DNA of 64,000 nt from positions 2,093,398 through 2,157,397 of the forward strand of contig NZ_LT904904.1 in assembly GCF_900199725.1 (NCBI RefSeq). Reading direction: 5' to 3'. Position 1 is the first letter of the stretch; every line of letters begins with the position of its first letter. Of the stretch, positions 7,990-15,415 are shown one piece after another. The position numbers and the translations under genes are program-made. This DNA comes from Cytobacillus massiliigabonensis (lineage in GTDB: Bacteria > Bacillota > Bacilli > Bacillales > Cytobacillaceae). The notes under the pieces are model-generated. The model was not told the origin of the DNA, made no database searches, and saw only the letters and a list, made by a program, of their open reading frames with translations.

Positions 7990-10153
7990 GTTTTTTAAAG
8001 AAATTGCAAATGTAAATCACCCAAATGAAAAGTTAATTAAAACCCACTGTGCTTATTGTGGAATGCAGTGCGGCATGAACTTAAGGGTGAATACAACGAC
8101 TAATAAAATTATCGGAGTTGAACCTCGATACGACTGGCCGGTAACTGTTGGGAAAATGTGTCCTAAAGGGGTTACAGCTTACCAGCAAACAAATCATGAT
8201 GATCGAATTCTTAAGCCGCTTATACGTGATGATGCGTCATTGAAAGGAACAACTAAGGGTTTCCGTGAAGCTAGCTGGGATGAAGCATATGATTTAATTG
8301 CAAAGAAATTTAAGGAGATGCAAGCCGAGCACGGAAAAGATACGTTATCTGTTTTCAGTGGTGTGTCAATGACGAACGAAAAGTGCTACTTAACAGGGAA
8401 ATTTGCACGTGTAGCCCTCGGAACACGCTATATCGATTATAATGGTCGCTTCTGTATGTCAAGTGCTGCCGGTGGCTTCCTCCGTTCATTTGGGGTGGAT
8501 AGAGGTTCAACGTTGCCTTGGACTGATATTCATGAAACAGATTGCTTGTTTATTGCCGGAAGCAACACAGCGGAGTGCCATCCAACATCCATGTTCCGTG
8601 TTTGGAATGTACAGGAAAGAGGCGGATATCTTATCGTCGCTGATCCACGCGAAACACCGATTGCTAGAAGAGCAGATGTTCATCTTGATTTAAAACCAGG
8701 TACAGATCTTGCTCTTGCAAATGGGATCTTAAATCTATTAATCCAAAATGGGTATGCAGATGAGGCGTTTGTTAATCAGCATACAAATGGATTTGAAGAA
8801 ACAAAAGAGCTTGTCAAAGAATTTACTCCAGAATATACAAGTGAACTAACAGGAGTTGCACCTGAAAAAATTATCAAAGCTGCAGAAATTTACGGAAAAG
8901 CACCAAATGCAGTTGTAATGTTCGCGCGTGGAATTGAACAGCAGCATAAAGGTGTTGATAATGTTTCAGGATACACGAATATGGCGCTAGTTACTGGTAA
9001 AATTGGTCGTCCAAAATCAGGTGTTGCGACATTTACTGGTCAAGGAAATGGCCAAGGAGGCCGTGAGCATGGGCAGAAGTCTGATTTGCTTCCAGGTTAC
9101 CGGAAAATTACAAACCCTAAACATGTAGAAGAAGTCTGCCAAGTTTGGGGAATTACGCCAGATGAAATGCCGAAGCCAGGAGTTTCTGCTTATGAAATGT
9201 TCGAATTAATGGAAGAAAAGACAATTCGCGGATTGTACTTATTATGTTCGAATCCAGCTGTTTCTGCTCCAAATCAAAATTTTGTAAGAAAAGCGCTAAA
9301 AGGGTTAGATTTCATGGTGTGTGCAGATTTCTACCTTTCAGAATCTGCTGAATTTGCAGATGTTGTTCTTCCAGCCGTTACATGGTCAGAAGATGAAGGA
9401 ACAGTCACAAACATTGAAGGTCGTATAATTAAAATTAACAAAGCACAAGATCCGCTTGGTGAATCAAAGCCAGATTGGCAAATTCAAGTTGAGCTTGCAG
9501 AACGGTTAGGAAAGGGCAAATACTTCTCTCATCTAAAAACAGCAAGAGATGTAGCAGATGAATTCCGTTTGGCAAGTAAAGGCGGTTATGCGGATTACTA
9601 TGGTGCGACATGGGATAAAATTGATAAGCAAGATGGTGTATTCTGGCCATGTAAGGATGAAAACGATTCAGGAACTCCACATATGTTCCTGGATAAGAAA
9701 TTCTATCATCCAGACGGAAAAGCAAAAATTTGTGCACTTCCATACCGTCCGCCAGCAGAGGAGCCGGATGAAACGTATCCGCTGCGCTTAACAACTGGAC
9801 GTGTTGTTTACCATTACCTATCAGGGAACCAAACAAGAAGAATTCCATTTCTTCGCGACATGTGTCCAGAGCCATTTGTGGAAGTGCATCCGGAAACAGC
9901 AGCAAAATATAAGATGGAGCATGAAGAAAGAGTCCGCCTATTTACACGTAGAGGCGAGGCCGTCTACAAAGTGAAAATTACAGAAGCGATACGTAAGGAT
10001 ACGGTCTTTGTTCCCTATCACTTTGGTCACGAACAATCTATTAATCTACTAACAATTGCAGCACTGGATCCAATCTCAAGAATGCCAGAATTTAAAGCAT
10101 GCGCTGCACAATTAGAAAAAATTGAAAATGCTGAAATGAAGAAGGTGCAATAA
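7976..10153 (+). CDS. Molybdopterin nitrate reductase catalytic subunit (NasC/NarB type)
   Basis: The 725-residue enzyme belongs to the Mo-bis-MGD family. An N-terminal 4Fe-4S ligand set C25-x2-C28-x3-C32 plus C62 in KMCPKG is visible. The Mo ligand is probably C160 in GRFCMSS, the Nap/Nas-type cysteine. GQGNGQGGREHG and LLPGYR match assimilatory-type nitrate reductases. There is no Tat signal, so it should be cytoplasmic. The gene overlaps the membrane subunit by 14 bases and has AAGGAGG upstream. The NarK and Nre neighbours make nitrate the likely substrate; other oxyanions cannot be excluded. Confidence 0.85.
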   Translation: MQRDKFFKEIANVNHPNEKLIKTHCAYCGMQCGMNLRVNTTTNKIIGVEPRYDWPVTVGKMCPKGVTAYQQTNHDDRILKPLIRDDASLKGTTKGFREASWDEAYDLIAKKFKEMQAEHGKDTLSVFSGVSMTNEKCYLTGKFARVALGTRYIDYNGRFCMSSAAGGFLRSFGVDRGSTLPWTDIHETDCLFIAGSNTAECHPTSMFRVWNVQERGGYLIVADPRETPIARRADVHLDLKPGTDLALANGILNLLIQNGYADEAFVNQHTNGFEETKELVKEFTPEYTSELTGVAPEKIIKAAEIYGKAPNAVVMFARGIEQQHKGVDNVSGYTNMALVTGKIGRPKSGVATFTGQGNGQGGREHGQKSDLLPGYRKITNPKHVEEVCQVWGITPDEMPKPGVSAYEMFELMEEKTIRGLYLLCSNPAVSAPNQNFVRKALKGLDFMVCADFYLSESAEFADVVLPAVTWSEDEGTVTNIEGRIIKINKAQDPLGESKPDWQIQVELAERLGKGKYFSHLKTARDVADEFRLASKGGYADYYGATWDKIDKQDGVFWPCKDENDSGTPHMFLDKKFYHPDGKAKICALPYRPPAEEPDETYPLRLTTGRVVYHYLSGNQTRRIPFLRDMCPEPFVEVHPETAAKYKMEHEERVRLFTRRGEAVYKVKITEAIRKDTVFVPYHFGHEQSINLLTIAALDPISRMPEFKACAAQLEKIENAEMKKVQ

Positions 10154-10717
10154 ATGACTAAAAAAAGGCTGTATTTAGAACTAGAAAACTGTATCGGCTG
10201 CCGTTCATGCCTTGCCGCATGTACACAATGCGGCGGACATGAAGAGAGAAACAGAAATTATGTTTATGATGTAAACCCTCTAGTTAACAGACAAACGATG
10301 CCTTTAATGTGCCTTCATTGTGTGAATCCGGCATGTGCAAGAAGCTGTCCGGCGCAAGCTATTCAAATCCATGAAACAGGAGCTGTATTATCGGCTTTAG
10401 TGGAGAAATGTATCGGCTGTCAAAACTGTACGATTGCTTGCCCTTATGGCATACCGAAATTTGATACAGAACAAAACTTAATGTATAAATGTGATCTATG
10501 TATTGACCGGACAAAGGATGGCATTCCGCCGATGTGTGCAAGTGTTTGTCCATCTAATACACTTCAATGGCTGACAGATGAAGAAATTGAAAACAAGAAG
10601 CAGCAATTCAATTTAGATAATGGCAAATGGGTGACTAGCCTGCCATATCTAGAAGGTGAAACAAATGTAAAAGTAAATCTCCCTGGTATTTTACAGGGTG
10701 TTACTAAGCTATTTTAG
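10154..10717 (+). CDS. 4Fe-4S ferredoxin-type electron transfer subunit
   Basis: The 187-residue protein has four cysteine clusters. CIGCRSCLAAC and CPAQA lie near the ends of one pair, and CLHCVNPACARSC, CIGCQNCTIACPYG and CDLC...CASVCP complete the rest. This arrangement is typical of DmsB/NrfC/NarH-like subunits carrying four cubane clusters. It starts directly after the stop of the catalytic subunit and probably wires that subunit to the membrane cytochrome. No signal peptide is visible, consistent with a cytoplasmic site. Confidence 0.88.
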   Translation: MTKKRLYLELENCIGCRSCLAACTQCGGHEERNRNYVYDVNPLVNRQTMPLMCLHCVNPACARSCPAQAIQIHETGAVLSALVEKCIGCQNCTIACPYGIPKFDTEQNLMYKCDLCIDRTKDGIPPMCASVCPSNTLQWLTDEEIENKKQQFNLDNGKWVTSLPYLEGETNVKVNLPGILQGVTKLF

Positions 10718-10729
10718 GAGGGATTCGGA

Positions 10730-11257
10730 ATGCCATCAGATAAAAATAATAAAATTCCCTTTAATGAAGATAATTACACACATAATATTGAACGGAATAA
10801 TGAAAGAAAACTGGATAGACGAGGATTTATGAAAACATTAGCTGGGGCAGCGGGTGTATTCGCTGTTTCCTCCCTTCCATGGGGAGCTGTTGCAGCAAAG
10901 GAATTAATGGGACTCGGTGAGAAAGAATATCCGCATAAAAAAATTACCGATGTCAGCAAATTGGCGGTAGGGGATTCATTAGAATTTAAATTCCCTGGTG
11001 AGCATGATGATGCGATTATTATTAGATTAAATGAAAATAAGTATGTTGCGTATCAAAATGCATGTACACATCTTCGCTGCCCTGTATTTTGGGTGAAAGA
11101 ACAAAACCAAATGGTTTGTCCTTGTCATCACGGATTCTTCGATGCAGAAACTGGAGCACCGACTGGAGGACCACCAAGACGTCCGCTGCCCGAAATTCAA
11201 GTGAAAGTAGAAAATGGTGCAATTTTTGCAGTGAGGGTGAAGCGTTATGAAGCGTAG
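10730..11257 (+). CDS. Rieske [2Fe-2S] protein with Tat-type N-terminal anchor
   Basis: The 175-residue protein has a twin-arginine-like motif DRRGFMK (R30-R31) followed by a hydrophobic stretch to about residue 58. The Rieske motifs CTHLRC (C112, H114, C117) and CPCHHG (C130, C132, H133) follow. The extra cysteines C117 and C132 match the disulfide of high-potential bc-type Rieske proteins. This suggests an exported, membrane-anchored quinol-side electron carrier. It sits in the operon 12 bases after the ferredoxin gene and overlaps the next small gene by 11 bases. Pairing with the cytoplasmic catalytic subunit is topologically unusual. Confidence 0.88.
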   Translation: MPSDKNNKIPFNEDNYTHNIERNNERKLDRRGFMKTLAGAAGVFAVSSLPWGAVAAKELMGLGEKEYPHKKITDVSKLAVGDSLEFKFPGEHDDAIIIRLNENKYVAYQNACTHLRCPVFWVKEQNQMVCPCHHGFFDAETGAPTGGPPRRPLPEIQVKVENGAIFAVRVKRYEA

Positions 11258-11438
11258 TTACGTAGGAGTTGCCGTCCTTGCATTCATTTTGTTCCTTAAC
11301 ATTATATTTACACAATATATGGTTCACCAATTCTTTTATGAAAATTATGTAAACACATTGATATTTTGCGGGTTGAACATCTTGTTGTTCCCGATCGCAT
11401 TATTTGCTTATAAAAAGATGAAAAATGTAAAGGCGTGA
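11247..11438 (+). CDS. Small two-span membrane protein of the nitrate operon
   Basis: The 63-residue product has two hydrophobic helices (about residues 6-26 and 36-55) and a basic C-terminus. It overlaps the Rieske gene by 11 bases and is followed at once by the next gene, so it is clearly co-transcribed. The ATG follows GAGGGTGAAG. It is probably a small structural subunit of the membrane complex, inferred from position only. I recognise no family. Confidence 0.7.
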   Translation: MKRSYVGVAVLAFILFLNIIFTQYMVHQFFYENYVNTLIFCGLNILLFPIALFAYKKMKNVKA

Positions 11439-11443
11439 GTCAA

Positions 11444-11755
11444 ATGAACAGTGAAACATACCTTGATTTTTGTTTTATTAGAAAATCTTCCGGAAATTTT
11501 GCAGCTGAAGTAGACGAAATGTTATCGAAGCTATTCAAAGGTGTCCGCTTAAATTGGTATTTAGACGAGAAAATTGAGGATGACATGGAAATTGTCGTAG
11601 CTGAAGTTAAAGGCATGAGCAAATGGCAATCAGAAGAAGAAACAATTGCCTATATAGAGGAACATGCAGAAGAGACATTTTGGGATACACTTCAAGGCTA
11701 TAAAATGTTTATCTATCCGGCAAAGAGAGGGTGCGGTAGCTGTGGGACCCACTGA
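11444..11755 (+). CDS. Small soluble protein with C-terminal CGSCGTH motif
   Basis: The product has 103 residues from the ATG at 11444; a GTG at 11435 that overlaps the preceding stop is an alternative. The protein is acidic, with TYLDFCFIRK near the start and a C-terminal RGCGSCGTH that could bind metal. Its place between electron-transfer genes and narK suggests a maturation or assembly role comparable to a NarJ/NapD-type chaperone, but there is no sequence evidence for that. It overlaps the next gene by 14 bases if that gene starts at 11742. Confidence 0.6.
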   Translation: MNSETYLDFCFIRKSSGNFAAEVDEMLSKLFKGVRLNWYLDEKIEDDMEIVVAEVKGMSKWQSEEETIAYIEEHAEETFWDTLQGYKMFIYPAKRGCGSCGTH

Positions 11756-12029
11756 AATCGAAAAAATTGAGTCATTTATTTCTTATCGGGCTGAAGTAGC
11801 GATCTTAGATCAGCCCGGTGAAGATCAAGCACCTTTTGTGAAAAAAACGATAACGAAAACAGGGCTATGTCCTGATAAGACGCATTTGCGCATTTATTTT
11901 GATGATAAATATTTCTTCGCTGTACCCTTAAAAGCAGACGTAAGAATGAGCGAAAATGAATGGTCAGCGTATGACCATGAAGCAGGATTAAATTATGTTA
12001 TTAGAAGAGAGCGTGGACCAGATGCTTAG
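11742..12029 (+). CDS. Small soluble protein of the nitrate operon, about 95 residues
   Basis: A GTG at 11742 (VGPTEIEKIESF) with AGAGAGG upstream gives the shortest overlap with the preceding gene. A longer in-frame ATG at 11664 would overlap it by 92 bases and is less likely. The product has no membrane segment or cysteine cluster apart from one Cys, and has a beta-rich middle (HLRIYFDDKYFFAVPL). Its function is unknown. The tight packing argues for a role with the reductase or transporter. Confidence 0.55.
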   Translation: MGPTEIEKIESFISYRAEVAILDQPGEDQAPFVKKTITKTGLCPDKTHLRIYFDDKYFFAVPLKADVRMSENEWSAYDHEAGLNYVIRRERGPDA

Positions 12030-13527
12030 AAAAATTCAGCTCCCATTACAAACATTAAATCTTGTTGTCGGCTTTATGATTTGGGTGTTGATATCTTCGT
12101 TACTGCCGTTTATAAAAGAAGATATTGCTATTCCTGATAATCAATTGGCACTTGTTACAGCTATTCCAGTTATTCTAGGGTCGATATTACGTGTTCCTCT
12201 GGGTTATTATGCCAATCAATTTGGAGCAAGGAAAATTTTTCTTATCAGCTTTGTCCTGCTATTATTCCCAGTTTATTATATTAGTGTTGCGAATTCATTA
12301 GCAGATTTATTGGTAGGGGGATTATTTCTCGGAATTGGCGGAGCCGTGTTTTCAGTTGGGGTGACATCTCTGCCAAAGTATTATCCAAAGGAAAAACATG
12401 GCTTTATAAATGGGATTTACGGTGCCGGAAATCTGGGTACTGCCATATCTGCATTTGCAGCACCTGTTGTTGCAACAAAATTTGGCTGGTCAACAACTGT
12501 TCAGCTTTATCTCATTATTCTAGGCATTTTCATTCTTGCTAACTTTCTTTTAGGGGATAAACAGGAAACTAAAGTAAAAACACCGCTTTTAGAACAAATT
12601 AAAGGTGTATATAAAAATGAAAAGCTTTGGCTGTTGAGTTTGTTCTACTTTATCACATTTGGATCGTTTGTTGCATTCACGATCTATCTGCCAAACTTTC
12701 TTGTTGCGAATTTTGGTCTTGATAAGGTAGATGCAGGTTTTCGAACAGCTGGTTTTATTGTCATCGCTACACTCATGAGACCCATTGGCGGGTGGCTGGC
12801 AGACCGTTTTCATTCGCTAATTCTTCTGATGTTTGTTTTCGGTGTTTACACGGTTTCTGCTATGATCCTATCATTTGCACCTTCTATCGGCTGGTATACG
12901 TTTGGATGCCTAACAATCGCCCTTTGCGCTGGTATTGGGAACGGTGTGATCTTTAAGCTTGTTCCAATGTACTTTAGTAAACAGGCAGGGATTGTGAATG
13001 GGATCGTTTCTGCTATGGGTGGTTTGGGCGGATTTTTTCCGCCAATTATTCTCACCTTGCTGTTTAACCTGACTGGTCACTATGCTATTGGCTTTATGGC
13101 TCTATCAGAGGTGGCTCTTGCAAGCTTAATTTTAGTTGTCTGGATGTATTTTCAAGGAAAAATGAGTCTAGCTAATGAAGTTTTAAACCATACAGTTGAG
13201 GGAATTATGATTACCGATATGAGCGGAAAAATCATTTCTGTCAATCCAGCCTTTACAAAGATTACAGGTTTTGAAGCTTCTGAAGCAATCGGAAAGAATC
13301 CGAATATTCTTAAATCGACTAAACAAGCAAAGAATTTTTATGAAGATCTCTGGCGTTCGATTGAAACCAACGGGTTTTGGCAAGGGGAAATATGGAATAC
13401 CCGCAAAGATGGAGAGGAGTATCTCCAATGGTTAACGATAAGTGCGGTAAAGAACGATGCTGGTGAAGTAGTTCAATATGCAGGAATGTTTAGTGATATA
13501 TCAAATCATAAGAAGAGAAAAGCGTAA
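11995..13527 (+). CDS. narK: NarK-type nitrate/nitrite transporter fused to a PAS domain
   Basis: Residues 1-395 are a twelve-span major facilitator of the NarK/NasA class, with LGYYANQFGARKI-type and GGWLADRF loop signatures. Residues about 393-510 are a PAS domain (EGIMITDMSGKIISVNPAF, then GEIWNTRKDGEEY, then YAGMFSDI). The fusion puts a cytoplasmic sensor directly on a transporter. The start at 11995 has GCAGGA upstream; an ATG at 12022 (MLRKIQLPLQ) fits homologue ends better and is a real alternative. It overlaps the preceding gene. The same PAS subtype recurs twice in the kinase at 15416-17143. Confidence 0.85.
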   Translation: MLLEESVDQMLRKIQLPLQTLNLVVGFMIWVLISSLLPFIKEDIAIPDNQLALVTAIPVILGSILRVPLGYYANQFGARKIFLISFVLLLFPVYYISVANSLADLLVGGLFLGIGGAVFSVGVTSLPKYYPKEKHGFINGIYGAGNLGTAISAFAAPVVATKFGWSTTVQLYLIILGIFILANFLLGDKQETKVKTPLLEQIKGVYKNEKLWLLSLFYFITFGSFVAFTIYLPNFLVANFGLDKVDAGFRTAGFIVIATLMRPIGGWLADRFHSLILLMFVFGVYTVSAMILSFAPSIGWYTFGCLTIALCAGIGNGVIFKLVPMYFSKQAGIVNGIVSAMGGLGGFFPPIILTLLFNLTGHYAIGFMALSEVALASLILVVWMYFQGKMSLANEVLNHTVEGIMITDMSGKIISVNPAFTKITGFEASEAIGKNPNILKSTKQAKNFYEDLWRSIETNGFWQGEIWNTRKDGEEYLQWLTISAVKNDAGEVVQYAGMFSDISNHKKRKA

Positions 13528-13550
13528 GGATGGGTTAAAGGAGGGGTGAC

Positions 13551-14201
13551 ATGGAAAGACAGCCAGAAAAAACGGATATTAGTTCCTATATTATTCAATC
13601 ACAGGAAGAAGAGATTAAACGAATCGCACTCGAACTGCATGAAGGGGTCGGACAAACATTATATAGTCTTTATACAGGGATGCAGTTTATTGGAAATGCG
13701 GTTCAGCAGGATGAAATGAAGGGTTATGTGAGCGATATGGCTGAATTGCTTGAAAAAACAATTCAAGAAATACGGCTGCTGGCTGTCGAGCTGCATCCTC
13801 CTACCCTTACTACTCTAGGACTGCTTCCTGCGATGAAAAGCTACCTGAAGCTATACACTTCCACATTCGGAATTGAGGTAGAGTTGAAGACTTCTGGTAA
13901 GGAAGTGCCATTAGAGAATAGACAAAAAATTACTCTTTTTCGAGTCTGCCAAGAGGCTTTAGCAAATATTGCAAGATATGCGGATACAGTAAAAGCAGAA
14001 ATAACTTTTACATGGAAATTAGATCATTTATCCATTATCATTAAAGATAGCGGCAAAGGATTTGATATTGATGAGGGGTGGCAACAGTCGACTGGTCTTG
14101 CAGCAATGAAGGAAAGAATGCATTTAATCGGGGGAGAATGGCATCTTTCATCAAAGATCGGAGAAGGGACTACAGTCGAACTTTATCTACCATTAATATA
14201 G
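13551..14201 (+). CDS. nreB: Short NreB-type sensor histidine kinase lacking a sensor domain
   Basis: The 216-residue protein contains only the HisKA_3 dimerisation/phosphoacceptor segment (LELHEGVGQTLYS, H30) and an HATPase_c domain (CQEALANIARYA, DSGKGFDI, GEGTTVELYLP). The N-terminal cysteine cluster that senses oxygen in NreB of staphylococci is absent, so input must come from a partner such as the PAS domain of NarK, the GAF protein or the second kinase. The ATG follows AAAGGAGGGGTGAC, 23 bases after narK. Confidence 0.8.
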   Translation: MERQPEKTDISSYIIQSQEEEIKRIALELHEGVGQTLYSLYTGMQFIGNAVQQDEMKGYVSDMAELLEKTIQEIRLLAVELHPPTLTTLGLLPAMKSYLKLYTSTFGIEVELKTSGKEVPLENRQKITLFRVCQEALANIARYADTVKAEITFTWKLDHLSIIIKDSGKGFDIDEGWQQSTGLAAMKERMHLIGGEWHLSSKIGEGTTVELYLPLI

Positions 14202-14210
14202 AAGAAAAAA

Positions 14211-14241
14211 ACAAGGGATTTGCTATGACGCAATCCCTTGT
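14211..14241 (+). terminator. Hairpin between nreB and nreC
   Basis: ACAAGGGATT (14211-14220) and AATCCCTTGT (14232-14241) form a perfect 10-bp stem with an 11-base loop, followed by TATGTATTTT. It can act as a weak terminator or processing site separating kinase and regulator expression. Confidence 0.6.
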
Positions 14242-14287
14242 TATGTATTTTACGATTAACAATCGAACAAAGTTAGGGGGAGCTGGG

Positions 14288-14941
14288 ATGATCAAGATTC
14301 TGCTCTGTGATGACCATGCAGTTGTAAGAATGGGGTTGAAAATGCTATTAAACAATCATTCTGATTTAGAAGTGATAGGGGAAGCTTCTGAAGGGAATGA
14401 AGGCATTCAAAAGTCACTTGAATTAAAGCCAAATGTCGTTGTAATGGATTTAAGTATGCCGCATGGGAAAGATGGTCTTTCTGCAACAACAGAATTAAAA
14501 AAGCTGCTGCCTGAAACGGCCATACTTATACTAACAATGCATGATGATGAGGAATACTTATTTAGAGCCATTCAAGCGGGGGCATCGGGATGTATTTTAA
14601 AAAGCGCTCCCCATGATGAACTTCTTTCAGCAATCCGTTCGGTAGCTGCAGGAAATGCTTATTTGCATCCCTCAGCAACGAAAAGATTAATGGAAGAATA
14701 CATTGGAAATGTGAAAAATGGGAATGTTGACACGTTTAATCTACTTTCTGATAGGGAAAAAGAAGTGCTGACTTTAATTGCGAAAGGATTTTCAAATAAG
14801 GAAATTGCTGAACAGCTCGTTATCAGTGTTAAAACGGTTGAAACACATAAAGGAAATTTGATGGAAAAGCTGCAAATGAAAACAAGGCCGGAGCTAGTTG
14901 AAATAGCGTTGAAAAAGGGGTTATTAGGATATGGAATTTAA
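14288..14941 (+). CDS. nreC: NarL/NreC-family response regulator
   Basis: The 217-residue protein has a receiver domain with CDDH near the N-terminus and phospho-Asp D54 in VVMDLSMP, then a LuxR-type helix-turn-helix (LSDREKEVLTLIAKGFSNKEIA). The ATG at 14288 follows AGGGGGAGC; longer upstream starts overlap the kinase gene and its downstream hairpin and are not credible. It probably activates the nitrate operon when phosphorylated. It is the only regulator visible for two adjacent kinases. Confidence 0.9.
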   Translation: MIKILLCDDHAVVRMGLKMLLNNHSDLEVIGEASEGNEGIQKSLELKPNVVVMDLSMPHGKDGLSATTELKKLLPETAILILTMHDDEEYLFRAIQAGASGCILKSAPHDELLSAIRSVAAGNAYLHPSATKRLMEEYIGNVKNGNVDTFNLLSDREKEVLTLIAKGFSNKEIAEQLVISVKTVETHKGNLMEKLQMKTRPELVEIALKKGLLGYGI

Positions 14942-14956
14942 AGGGGGAGTGCAATC

Positions 14957-15394
14957 TTGAATCAATTATTTGAGATTGCACATACATGCGAGTTCATTTT
15001 ATCTAAAATAGCCGCTGATTTTGTCGGCCTTGCTTTGCAAAATAGGGAAGGACCTGATGTCAGATGGCATTATGCAGCTGGGAATAGCAATGATAAATAT
15101 AAGAAAATCACTGTTCGATATGGAAAAGGAATTGCTGGGAAAGTGATTTCGACTGGAAGTCCGATAACGATCAATAATTTTCCTGAGAATATACATGGAA
15201 AAGCGCTTGAATATCCGATTATGCTTGCTGAAAAGCTGCTTTATGCATTTGCTGTGCCGATTTATTTTAAAGGTGCGCCAAAAGGTGTATTACTGGTAGG
15301 GCGACGAACAAATACGCCGATTACCGTAGGGGAACAAAATATCGTCAGGCAGGCTGCACGAACTTTAGAAGGAATGATTAGCAGTCTGTTTTAA
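14957..15394 (+). CDS. nreA: GAF-domain protein, NreA-like nitrate sensor
   Basis: A single GAF domain fills the 145 residues. YGKGIAGKVISTGSPITI and AVPIYFKGAPKGVLLVGRR are typical GAF strands. In staphylococci NreA is a nitrate-binding GAF protein that holds NreB inactive, and the length and neighbourhood agree. The TTG start at 14957 follows AAGGGGGAG and lies 15 bases after nreC. The assignment to NreA rests on context as much as on sequence. Confidence 0.75.
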   Translation: MNQLFEIAHTCEFILSKIAADFVGLALQNREGPDVRWHYAAGNSNDKYKKITVRYGKGIAGKVISTGSPITINNFPENIHGKALEYPIMLAEKLLYAFAVPIYFKGAPKGVLLVGRRTNTPITVGEQNIVRQAARTLEGMISSLF

Positions 15395-15415
15395 CGGCAA
15401 TCAGGAGGAACAGAT

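Noticed and set aside
9435-9905. 156-codon frame on the minus strand
   Set aside because: It is fully antisense to the nitrate reductase gene, has no ribosome site and no family likeness.
11022-11330. 102-codon minus-strand frame
   Set aside because: It is antisense to the Rieske gene and lies in a reading frame shadow.
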